Shown: in pieces, positions 25,499-36,112 of the stretch | Position numbering within the stretch: the first letter of the stretch is position 1 | Layout of the letters: each line of letters begins with the position of its first letter | DNA from: Portulaca oleracea | Taxonomy: Eukaryota; Streptophyta; Magnoliopsida; Caryophyllales; Portulacaceae | Length of the DNA stretch: 64,000 nucleotides | Direction: 5' to 3' | Assembly (NCBI GenBank): GCA_029582165.1 | Contig: CM055877.1 | Coordinates: 41,110,749 to 41,174,748, forward strand | Position numbers and translations under genes: made by a program | The notes under the pieces: model-generated | Told to the model about the DNA's origin: nothing | Databases searched by the model: none | Seen by the model: only the letters and a program-made list of their open reading frames with translations

Positions 25499-26365
25499 CT
25501 AATGCCATTGTTTAGGAGCTTGTTTTAAACCATATAAAGACCTAACTAGTTTGCATACTTTCTTTTCTTGTCCCTTAGACACAAAGCCTTCGGGTTGCCT
25601 CATATACACCTCTTCCTCTAATTCACCATTTAGAAAAGCAGTCTTAACATCCATTTGGTTAATTTCAAGCTTAAAAATAGTGGTTAACGCTATTAGAACT
25701 CTTATAGTCGTTATTCGTGCCACCGGTGCATAGGTGTCAAAGTAGTCTATACCATGTCTTTGCGTAAAGCCCCTTATAACTAATCGGGCTTTATACCTTT
25801 CTATGGTACCATCTACTTTCCTTTTCCTCTTAAAAATCCACTTAGAAGTGATAGGCTTACTACCAGGTGGGGGATCCATAAGGTTCCAAGTATTGTTCTC
25901 TAGAATTGAATCCATCTCTTCTTGTATAACCACCTTCCAAAAGGGGGCATCTTGTGATCCCATGGCCTCACTAAAAGTCTTAGGATCACAATCGATGCTA
26001 TGGATGTAAGAGATTTGATTGCAAATCTCATCCCTTGTTCCCTCTTCCAAGTAGAGATAGAAATCATCCCTAAATGATTTCTCTTTTCTAACTCTCTTAC
26101 TTCTTCTAGGCCCATCATTTTCATGATGTTCACTAGATACTTGTTCATTTGGAACCATGTCACAAGTGACATCTTTGGGTCTTGGTATTGAATGGAATCT
26201 TTGCTCATCAAATAAGGCACCAATGGATTCTATAACAGTGTTCACCGTTACATACTCATCAGGTTCAATAACCATGAACCTATAAGCCTTACTATCTTGA
26301 GCATATCCAATGAATATACATTCAATACTCATTTCACCCAACTTTCTCTTCTTAGGTTCGGGCAC
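25499..26365 (-). pseudogene. Copia integrase C-terminus and RT N-terminus
   Basis: Begins with the integrase-tail pattern GYAQDSKAYRFM, then a linker, then RT motifs KWIFKRKRKVDGTIERYKAR and MDVKTAFLNGELEEEVYM, ending YGLKQAPKQWH before a premature TAG. Confidence 0.9.
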
Positions 26366-27515
26366 TTTAACAGTTGCCCTACACGTACCCCCAAACCCTT
26401 AAATGACTTAAGTCCGGTTTGCGTTTGTTCCAAATCTCATAGGGAGTAATAAAATTATCCTTAGTAGGTATTCTATTCAAGATATAGCATGCGTAAGCAT
26501 GGCTTCACCACAAAATCCCTCACTTAATCCAGAGTTAGAAAGCATAGCATTAATCATTTCTTTAAGGGTTCGATTTTTCCTTTCGGCCACCCCATATTGT
26601 TGAGGAGTACAGGGGGCTGCCACTTGATGAACAAAATACCAGTTTCTTGAAAGTATTTAGGCTCATAATACTCCTCACCCCTATCTGATCTAAGGATTTT
26701 AATAAAGGATTCACAATGCAATTCACTTTTGGCCTTAAATGATTTAAATTTATCAAGTGCTTCATCTTTAGTTCTTAATAAATAGACTTGGCAATATCTT
26801 GAATGATCATCTATAAAAGTGATGTAGTACTTCTTACCACCAATTGTAGGATTAGTGTGAAAATCACCTAAGTCACTATGAATAAGATCTAGTAACTTAG
26901 ATTCTCTCTTAATACATGTAAAAGATGCTTTAGTGATTTTGGTTATCATGCATGTCTTACACTTCTTTATATTATCATCTACTTGTGGAATTAAATCAAG
27001 TCTAGACATGACTTGCATTTTCCTAAAATTCACATGACCAAGACGATAATGCCATAAAGAAGAAAGGGAAGAAGTTTGCACATACATAGAACCGGAAATC
27101 ACTTCATTAACATTAATAATATCAATGGAGTCATTACACACAACATTAAGTTTAAACATGGTACCACTAACATAGCCCTTACCCACGAAAATACCACCCT
27201 TAGAAAGTACATAATTATCTTCATTATACACTTGGAGAAACCCATGCCTACTTAACAAAAACCCGGAAACTAGATTTTTACTCACTTCCGGGGCAAAATA
27301 AACATCCTTAAGAATAAGAGTTTTGTCGGAAGTGAACTTGAGATCGATTTGGCCAACGCCTTTCACCGGAACCGGAGCATTGTTTCCCATGTAGAGACTT
27401 TTGCCCTCCTCGACCGGAGTGAAACTTGTGAAGAAAGAGCGGTTGTATACGTGCCTAGTGGCACCCAAATCAACAAACCAAGCGTAATCCTCACATACTA
27501 CGTTGATTTGTTCCT
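26366..27515 (-). pseudogene. Copia protease and integrase catalytic core
   Basis: Protease motif reads DLGAT at about 27471-27457 where DSGAT is usual. The integrase zinc finger (HYRLGH...CKTC) and catalytic Asp residues in HSDLGDF and LRSDRGEEY are visible. A frameshift near 26640 breaks the segment around the third acidic residue; degraded sequence to 26366 continues the integrase. Confidence 0.85.
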
Positions 27516-27523
27516 TGATCATA

Positions 27524-27980
27524 CAAGGTTGTCAGGATCGGGATTCTAGTTAGGATCGATAGGGGTCCTTAGAATCGGGATCGTAGGATCGGATCAAGGA
27601 TCGTAAGATTCTACAAATAAAGTAAAATTGTTATGAGTGATTTGAAGTTTCCCTAGAAAAAACATTGTTTTTCAAAAATTGTACAAAAATCCATGATTTT
27701 CACCGATCCTAATACGATCCTAAACGATCCTAACCGAGTCTGGTACGTTCCTAACCGATTCTAGGGAGATTGTAACCATTCTAACAAAAATAGGCTATAG
27801 TTAGGATCGAGTCGATCCTAACGATCCTGACCGATCCTACCGATCATGGCCGATCCTAACCGATCCTGGTCCGATCCTGGTATGATCCTAACAAGGTAGC
27901 GATCCAGGAACGAGTTGAATCGTTTGGTCATTTTTGGATCGTAGGATCGTACGATCCGGATCGCGATTTTGACAACCATG
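27524..27980. mobile_element. hAT-type MITE rich in GATCC motifs
   Basis: 457 bp bounded by imperfect inverted ends (CAAGGTTGTCAGGATCG and, on the other strand, CATGGTTGTCAAAATCG) and the 8-bp duplication TGATCATA at 27516-27523 and 27981-27988. The ends and duplication length fit hAT. The interior holds about 25 copies of GATCCTAAC/GATCGTAGGATC-like words concentrated near the two ends. Confidence 0.9.
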
Positions 27981-27988
27981 TGATCATA

Positions 27989-28711
27989 GCAACAAACTCA
28001 CTTGGTGCTTTTTCCTTGCCCTTGTCATTTTTATCGAGTAGGCCATGTTTCTTTTTCCAAACATAGCAATCTCGCTTCTTATGTGTGGGACTACCACACT
28101 ACCAACACAAGGGCTTCTTCTTGTTCTTGGCCACTTTCTTGCTTTTGTTGTTCTGGTTGTTGTCATTAGGCCTTTTTCTTGTGTTTAAGGGTTTTCTTAT
28201 TGTCTTTCCAAGAGGGGGGTAACCTATCAACCAAATCATAAACTATGATAGACTCATCCATGTTCAGATTATGTTGTTTAAAATTGCTTCAAATGCGTTG
28301 GACTTCATGAAGGTGGTCTAAAAAAGGACGGCCCTCACTCATACGATAATTCATGAATTGACTAACCAAGAAATTCTTACTTGATGTGTCCTCTGACATG
28401 TATTTATTTTCCAATGCCTCTCAAAGATCTTTAGCGGTCTCCATGTTTTGATAAACATCAAACAGGGTGACCTCCATGCCGTTGAGGATGTACCCATGGC
28501 ATATGCAATCATCATTCTCGAATTTCTGGCGCCTTCTCCTCTCCGCCAAAGTCTTGTCATCCGACTCCTCAGGGTATGGTGATGTTAGCACGTAGACCAC
28601 CTTCAACGTGGTTAGTATGAAGTGCATCTTCTTTTGCCACCGACGGAAATTCACACCGTCAAACTTGCCAAGTTTCTGGAAACCGGATGTCAAATCCTTG
28701 AATGACGCCAT
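27989..28711 (-). pseudogene. Copia gag
   Basis: Starts MASFKDLTSGFQKLGKFDG at 28711, only 24 bp from the LTR. A frameshift near 28420 and a TAG at 28099-28101 inside the CCHC zinc knuckle (CW-stop-CGSPTHKKRDC) disable it. Lys-rich sequence follows up to the MITE. Confidence 0.85.
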
Positions 28712-28735
28712 CTCTAGGATATATAAGTCTAAGAT

Positions 28736-29195
28736 TGTTGGAAAAAATGTAGAAAAGGATGAGAAACTTTTAAGAGAGTCGTAGGCGTACCCACTCTCCT
28801 TAGACTTATATACCGACCGTATATAGTCACAGGATAAAACTCTTGCCTTATAGGAGGAGATTTAAACAAACTCTCAATCCTTGCCTAAGTTGTGCTGCAG
28901 TCACAGCCTAGAAAGGGGGTATATGGGAAGGAATGAAGTGTTATGGGGAGGAAGAACACCCCTATTTATAGTGCAAGGATGTACATGAAGATAGGATGAT
29001 GATGTAGGATTGCATGGATAAGGTAGTTAGGATAGTTAACCATGCCTAACTACCCTTATCAACACAAAAAAAAAAAATGTGCTTAAATTAAATTGAGCAT
29101 GTGAAAAATAAAACAAAATTGTCTTGTATTCTTAAACTTAGTCTTTCACACTTATAGCTCATCAATCTTACACATACACTTGAAAAACATCAACA
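28736..29195 (-). repeat. Copia right LTR (5' LTR)
   Basis: 460 bp, aligned with the left LTR. Between it and the gag start no TGGTATCAGAGC-type primer site is visible. Confidence 0.93.
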
Positions 29196-29200
29196 TAAGA

Positions 29201-31469
29201 CATAAGTTACGACTTAATCAATTGACAAACTCTACACTCGGTTGAATTCAACATTTTCATGTGGTATAATTACAGAATTCAATCCCATAGACAACATACT
29301 TTTGCTATACTCAAGGGCTAATCTTGATTTAAAGAGAAGGTCAGAGGTCTTAATCTCATGAGTAAAGATCATTTCACTGGGAAGTACCAATTCTAATTGG
29401 CAACCTTCAAACATATATTGGTTTTGATGAGATAGGCATGCTTCTACAGCTACAGGCCCCTCTTATGGGAACTGAATACTATAACGAAACTTAGCCCAAG
29501 ATCAACTGTTGTCATGTACTCTAAATTCCCAAATGGAGAGAATGTTGGATACAATACGCGAATAGAAATTGAGGAATATTTGCAAGTTCAACGATCATTT
29601 GGCATTTAGTCCATCTGATACAGATACCTAGTCGATCATTTAGCATATTGTGACTTATTGTCCATCTAATACTCATACACCGTTGGCTTTAACAAGCTTG
29701 TTTTCAGGTATATTGATTGTATAAATTTGAGATCTACTTGTTGAAACCTCTCAGTTCTTCTGCCATTATTAACACCCTAATAACTTCCTCCCCAAGCAAG
29801 ATTTCATGTTAGCCCCCACTAGCTCTGGGATTCCAAAAGACGCCCTAAAGAAGGTTTCATATTACTCCTCACCTCACTAGTTCTAGACCAAGAGCTCTAG
29901 TACCAACGACGCAACTACTCCTAGGAGTTGTAAAGAAATGGATCTTCTCAAAATGGCTACAGAAATAGACATTACTTGGAAGAGTAAAGCCGCGAGGAGT
30001 GAATTGATTGTTGACTTTGGCTCTTAACATAGCTAATATACCCTTCAAGCAAACATTTAGTATGTTTCCTTGTTCAAATTAAGTCTAAAAAATAAAATAA
30101 CATTCTGAAAAGATGCAATGTGCTCATTTCTATGTACAATTAAAGCCAAAAATTACAAGGGCCAATCACCTGCCCAAAAAATAAGCCAAAATTTGAATTA
30201 TGATACATTTGGGGAATATCCACAGTAAAAGCATTGTGCAAAAAGTTTAATGACAGACGAAAATCAACAAAAATTACAAAATTTACAGCAGAAGTAAAGA
30301 TGAATAAATACAGTTGGGTGTCAAGAAAACATACCAGGCAACAAGGGGTATGTTAACAGCAGCCCCTTAAAAAGTGGAGCCGGACACCCCTAGATGTTTT
30401 TGCTTGCCGCCCTCTTTTAACATCATTTTAGCTAGGACGGCTAAATAAAAAATTAAATAAAAAATTAAATGCTAGCAGGCAGTAAGAGTCCAACTAAGGT
30501 TTCATCACACCATCATCTTCCATGTATTGCCTCACCAGCAAATAATTGTCATCTTCCTTCATAGGCCTTCAATTTCAAGAGGCAAACTGGCCAACTGCTC
30601 ACAACTTAAATACCCCTACACACATTAATCTGGAATTAGGGACATATTAGAATAAAACATAACAAGAAAAAACAGCATACAAATTCATTGGGAAAAGCTT
30701 GCGATTGCCTTTAACAAAATATCATACTAGTACCAAGACCTGTAAGAATACAGAATAAAAACTTGCATTTTAACTCAGATGGTTGGCCTACAGCCACCCA
30801 TAAACATGCACCAACTCTTCTTCTCCTAAAATCAATACTATTAACATAGATCTAGATAAAGTATCTAAATCATATTCCTTTTTTTCTTTTTCTTTTTTTT
30901 TTTTGCGCACATAGATACCCGTTCGGTCTAAGGGTTGTGTTTAGGATATGAGCACATAAGGATGGAACCTAGCTCCTTAGATTTAAAAGGAACAAAGCTG
31001 AAAAGAGCACACAGGTTGCTGTGGCTCAGAGCGCCACCTCCAAAGCCCAACCACACACCTCACGCATGTTGAGCGAAATTTTGTTTCCAAATAACATCTA
31101 AATTATATGTTTCACAATAAAAGTTCAACAATGCTATCAAACAATGGATTCAAGCAGCAAACCAGCCCCCCACCCCCCCAACAACAAAAAAAAAAAAAAA
31201 AAAAGAGTAGCAAAGCACAACAAAACTCAACAGAGTGAATAGTGGAAGAGGAGAAAAGAAAGAGGAAGGAAAAGGATGCAATAGCAAAAACCAAAAAAAA
31301 AAAAAAAGAAAAACCAGGAACAGAGGAAGGAGTTCTACACAAGTTTTAAGCAGCTGCTAGTTTGCGAGAGGAAGAAGAGGGTAGAAACGAGTTTGAGAGT
31401 GGAAGAAGAGGGTTTGTCGTGCACCAACTAGTCCTTGTCCAGCAGAAGCAAGTGTTCTGATTGTAACTT
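29201..31469. other. Intergenic stretch right of the Copia element
   Basis: No clear gene. A 60-codon minus frame (29414-29232) is unremarkable. Two minus-strand donor-like or acceptor-like sites (near 30332 and 30169) could belong to a 3' untranslated part of the gene further right, but I cannot show it. Homopolymer A and T runs near 30890-30903, 31180-31205 and 31294-31308. Confidence 0.3.
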
Positions 31470-31660
31470 TTTTTTTTTTGTAATGTTTTTATTTATTTAT
31501 TTTTTTCAGAGGAGGGCGACCCACTAACATGCATGAGGCTCCTGAAAAAAGTGCAAAAAGCGCACACTCTACAATAGCGCTTCGTATCACTTCAGAAAAG
31601 CACCCAATTGCAAGCCTCGTGCTTTTTTTGTGCTCAGAGCGGGCTTTTTGGTACACCACT
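31470..31660. repeat. GCGC-word dispersed repeat
   Basis: T-runs followed by AAAAAGCGCACACTC, GCGCTTCG and GTGCTTTTTTTGTGCTCAGAGC. Similar word clusters recur at about 54000-54410, 57615-58035 and 58640-58920, suggesting one MITE-like family. No duplication resolved. Confidence 0.35.
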
Positions 31661-32515
31661 TTGTATTTACAGACATTCTAGATCACCACTTTGATTGCCC
31701 AAAATCAAAGACAAGCTAAAGAGATGACTTTAGAGCAACTCAAGCTCACTCTCTTTCATCAAAATCTTCCTTCATACAATGATACTTCACAATAAATATA
31801 GAGGCGGAAACTAGGGTAAAGTTCCTAGGACCTTACATTAAGAGAATAAAATATAAAATACGAAGGCCATAAAAGAATATAATGTGCTCAAAAGTATACC
31901 CTTGGCAGCATCAAATGCACTCCCTACTATCTAGTCATAGTATTTTAGCTAGAAGACAAAAATAGTACAATTGCAGGCACCAACTTTGCAAAGGCGTCTC
32001 TTTTGTTTGATACCCAATTGGTGGCCATGACGAGATTTCGGAAACCTTGGGAGTTAATCCAGCCGTGAATAGTGTTGGAATATCACCCGAGTGGGAGTGA
32101 CAAAAATAATCCCCTAGGCTCCCTTGGCAAATTTCACCCATATGAATGTTGTCCTTGGCAAGGCCAAGCAGGACTCCATTGTTCTAGCATTGCCTTGCAT
32201 TGCTATACCATTACGTTATTGGCACATCATAAGCCCTAATAAGCAACTAAAAACGTCCCATAAACTTACCAAGCTTGATTAACCAAGCTCTCAAACTAAA
32301 CTTGGGCGGATGCAGGCCAACCCAGATTTAATAATGTTAGACTTGAGTGACTTCAATCATGCCCCATAATGTCCTTGATTGCTTCGACTCAATCACCATT
32401 GAAATTGTTCTTGTACATACCAATGTCTCAAATTGTAAACTTGACAAAATTCTTACCCACCTAGGGCTAATGCTAATAGAGAACGAGCTCTGATACCATA
32501 GCTCTGATACCAATT
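31661..32515 (-). repeat. Leader/interior remnant of a Copia-type element
   Basis: Lies inside the LTR at 32516-32880 and starts with two primer sites: on the minus strand TGGTATCAGAGC occurs at 32512-32501 and again at 32498-32487. The remaining sequence, including a 68-codon minus frame at 32141-31935, is not recognisable. Confidence 0.4.
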
Positions 32516-32880
32516 TGATAGAGAACTCGAAATAAAGAAAAGCTCAAAATAAGAATTCAACATCCCCGTGTTGAGTTCAAAAGAATTCAGCATCCCTGTG
32601 CTGGATTCAGGAAAAAATTAGCATCCCTGTGCATAATCAGTAAGAATTCATATATTCAATATTCAATATTCAATATCAATGTAATGTCTTTCATAAAGGC
32701 TAGCAAAACCCCTATTTATAGGTAAAAAACCTACCTAATACTAAACCTAATAGAAATAGGAAACTAGAATAATAATCCTAAACGACTTAGGAAACAATAA
32801 TATTCCTAATAAGATAGGAAACTAAAACATATAAAATATCTAACTATTATTCCTAAATATATTAATATGTATTTCTACCA
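32516..32880 (-). repeat. Copia-type LTR, minus orientation
   Basis: Minus strand runs TGGTAGAAATACATATTAAT to GAGTTCTCTATCA. It contains CCTATTTATAGG, GGTTTAGTATTAGGTAGG and CATCCC-box motifs shared with the LTRs at 46760-47090, 47109-47499 and 48795-49182. No matching duplication on its two sides, so it is a truncated element, not a clean solo LTR. Confidence 0.7.
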
Positions 32881-33983
32881 TAGGCACTAGCCCTTAAAGT
32901 TGTCCTTCAGTAAGATTGGTGAAGCAGACCCTTAGATTGAAAAATCCCTGGGCGCAAAAAGGCCATGTAGAGTAGGCACGGGTTTCGAGGCAAAAGCGTC
33001 TACCATTTGCATGTGAGGTGCAGGTCATATGTAACTTTATATGTGCATGAAAATCATTCCCATATGATGAGTGTTTCTGAGGCATTTCAGGCTTAAGGGG
33101 GTCAAATTAGAAGACAACGCAACATAAAGAACCTTGTATATTTCCTTCACAAGGATCCCAAAGGCCCACAAAAGCCACACATTTTATGGGCCGAACTTTT
33201 GGATGAGCCTCATCTCACCCTCTTGCCTCAAGTGTGCCAACTAAGAATGGACCATGATCATAAAGATATACTTCAACTATGATCCCCTCAAACATCTATA
33301 GTAGTTAGAGCTTGGTATAAACCTTGTCCTGCTTGGACTCAATTGGAAACAGTTTAAGCTGGTCCAGCCAAGCTAAGCAGTTTGTTTTAATGTATCAAGG
33401 GGCCACCAAAGTCCTCGATTACCAATGGCAACTTACCTTAATTCCTTGAGCTCCTCTTCTAGCTGATCTTATCGAACAGAACCAATCTAAACCTTGACTG
33501 AAAAACATAAGGTGGGCTCCCCTCCACCCACAACCAAACCACAGTTCCCACTTCCCATCTCTTACTAAAGAAAATGATTGCCCTGACTCAAAAGGCTAGC
33601 ATCTTATCTCCCAAACAGCTGTAGTGCTCTATTTGCTTCAAGGAAAATGAGATGGAAAGAATTCTTTTGATCTCATTAATCTATAGTTTCAAGATCTGTT
33701 CATTCCCACCAACCCCTAAATTTACTCTTCCCACATATCACATTTTCCTCCCACTTCCCTCCCAATTTTGGAAGGAGATTTTGGTCAACAAAGTCCATAA
33801 AACTTTCCATTTAACTCCTAATTCTTTTGATTTTCTTCAACCCAAACACAAAAGGTCATTTTTAGAATTTTTCTTTCCATCTAATTTTCCACGAATTAAA
33901 GGGTGCTTGTGATATTTCTAGGAAGACATAGGAGAAAATCTTCTAACCAATGAAAACAAAAAGCAGAAAACAATCATACCTGA
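32881..33983. other. Sequence between LTR remnant and gene 3' region
   Basis: No gene. Contains the MITE-like element 33625-33906; otherwise nothing identified. Confidence 0.3.
33625..33906. mobile_element. MITE-like element
   Basis: Ends are imperfect inverted repeats of about 35 bp sharing GGAAAATKAGATGGAAAGAA. Target duplication unclear. Confidence 0.5.
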
Positions 33984-34511
33984 GTTGCTGGGCATCCTTG
34001 GTGTGAAGCAGTCCATAATGCTGAAGAAACTAAACCGACTCAGCTATTGATAACAAATATTTAGGCATTAACTGCTGTCAGTGTCAAGTCAGAACAGAGC
34101 CTATGATTCTACACTTCAACCTGAGTTGCACTTGGTTCCAATGGGTTGCTGAACTGAGCTTGTATGCTTCTTGCAATTACCTTCCTTGAGAGATTCTACC
34201 CTAGAGATATAGGAACCTAATCAGCCTATCTAAACACGCTAATGAGAAAGTCCAAAACTCACACGGCTCCTTTTGGGGCAAAAATACTATTTCACAATTC
34301 TGATCGGAAACCAGCTAGAAGCACCCTCACACTTCACACCTAATGCTCTAGTTTCATTCGAATGCAATGAATAGTAAAGTGCCCGTCTAACCTACAATGA
34401 AGCATATCCTCTGGTACTCCAGCTTCAGATGACCGACAAGCAAGCAAGGCAACTAGGAGCATCAGGAGGTACGGAAACTTTCAACTCCTGAAGGTACCCC
34501 AAGTAAGAAGA
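33984..34511 (-). other. Probable 3' untranslated region
   Basis: Directly follows the stop codon at 34512-34514. At its far end the minus strand reads CAACTCAG then GTATGATT, a good 5' splice site, so the untranslated region may itself be spliced. No poly(A) site assigned. Confidence 0.35.
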
Positions 34512-34598
34512 TTACAACCCGCTTCCAAGGTCATTTGACAACTGCAGTATCCCACGCATCTGAAGATAAGGGTTCTCCAACAATTTTTCATTGTTGCT
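34512..34598 (-). CDS. Exon 16 (last)
   Basis: 28 codons plus TAA (34512-34514). Acceptor TGTGCAG; reads SNNEKLLENPYLQMRGILQL and ends NDLGSGL. Confidence 0.88.
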   Translation of the reverse strand, partial: SNNEKLLENPYLQMRGILQLSNDLGSGL

Positions 34599-36073
34599 CT
34601 GCACAATAGAGTAGAAAACAAGTAAAAATATGTTGCCAGCCAGCAACATAATGCAGCATAAAATACAAAACCACCTAACAGCAAGTCAAATCCATGCATC
34701 TAGGACTTTAACAGAGCACAAGGATTATTCTAAGCTTTTATCAGTGCAACATGCACTATGAGGATAGAAACCAAGGGCTGACTGATAAAATCATACCTGC
34801 TGCGCTCGGAAGACAAGTTTCTGAAGCATACGTTGATAATTGTCAAAATCTGCTGTCATCATTCTCTGCAAATTTATAAATACAGAACCTTCACTGTCAG
34901 TACAGCATTTTTAGCATTTACTTAGTAAATACAGACCACACAATCAAAAAGAAATGAAAATTTAAACAAACTTCTTGCCTTTAAAAGAAAAGCTGAGGAG
35001 TAGTAAGCCACCCTCGAATCTGTATCATCGAGAAGTTGTCTGCAAAAAAGAACATTTACCACTTTGCCAATAAGAATAATGAACAGCCCCTTCACCTCCA
35101 CTAAAGAAATTACCTGAAAAAATCTTCTCCATCGACCTCTTTAAAAGCCTTAGGGTCTGCTGTGCATTTGGCAATTAGGAGTAAAAGAAGGGCAGCACGG
35201 ATGTCAGATGTAGCACCTGGTAGATTACCCCGTCCTTTGCTGCCAACAGAAACACCCAAAGCAATATTATCTGTGGCTGCACCAGCAAGCTGAATCAGTG
35301 GCCAATAAAATAGAACTGCTGGAACACGAGCAACCAATTGTATTGGAACAACTGCTCGTCCCTGAAGAAGCAAAGCTGCCATTGAAGATGTCTCACAAAC
35401 CAATGAGCTATAGAAGTTATCAACAAGCTCCAGTCCTCTCTGCTGAATATTCTCCTGCAGGGGTACACATGCACCATGACTGACACCATTGGTATCAATG
35501 CTACGTGAGCTTCCGCTAAGCTGGCCACCATCTCCAGAAGCTACCCCAGATACAGGAGGAACTTTAAGGCATAGTTGGGAAAATAGAATATCACACATCT
35601 GCATAGAGTGAACATCAACGTGGAAACTTAATCACAAAAATAAAGTGCCTCTGTAGAATGTACTAACTATATATTCACCTAATAAAAATCTAAACATATC
35701 ACATATCAAACACCACAAAACCTAACCAATGTGAGCTGGATTCAAGGACATGGCAGTATATAGATACGGATCCAAGCGTTGGACACTAGTGCGTCCAAAT
35801 TTGACATGGGAACATTGTTCAAACATAGACAGAAGAAGGTGGGGGGTTCCAAATATGGACATAGAATACAATTGTCTTACTAAATCACATTAGCCCATCT
35901 TTTTGGGTCAGCCCAATCTTTAATATTATAGATATAGATCTCCACTTGGCCCCTACCCCTTCTTTCAAATAGTAAAGACACCACATACACTCTACTCCAG
36001 ATAGTTCACCTTAACTCACCAATTCACCACTCAACGCAATCCTCCAACTATTGTTCTAGGGGAAAATGGAAAA

Positions 36074-36112
<39 letters not shown>

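Larger units (their letters stand above)
23374..29195 (-). mobile_element. Complete Copia (Ty1-type) retrotransposon, decayed
   Basis: LTRs at 23374-23872 and 28736-29195, both TGTTGGA...CATCAACA, with the duplicated target TAAGA at 23369-23373 and 29196-29200. Coding order on the minus strand is gag, protease, integrase, RT, RNase H, the Copia order. LTRs differ by roughly 5 percent by eye plus indels (a 26-bp block is present only in the left LTR). Every coding segment has stops or frameshifts, and a hAT MITE interrupts the gag/protease boundary. The polypurine tract AAATGGCGGAGGAT abuts the left LTR (23873-23886). Confidence 0.95.

Noticed and set aside
31112..31342. Phe-rich 76-codon minus frame
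   Set aside because: Translation of A-runs and GA-rich sequence.
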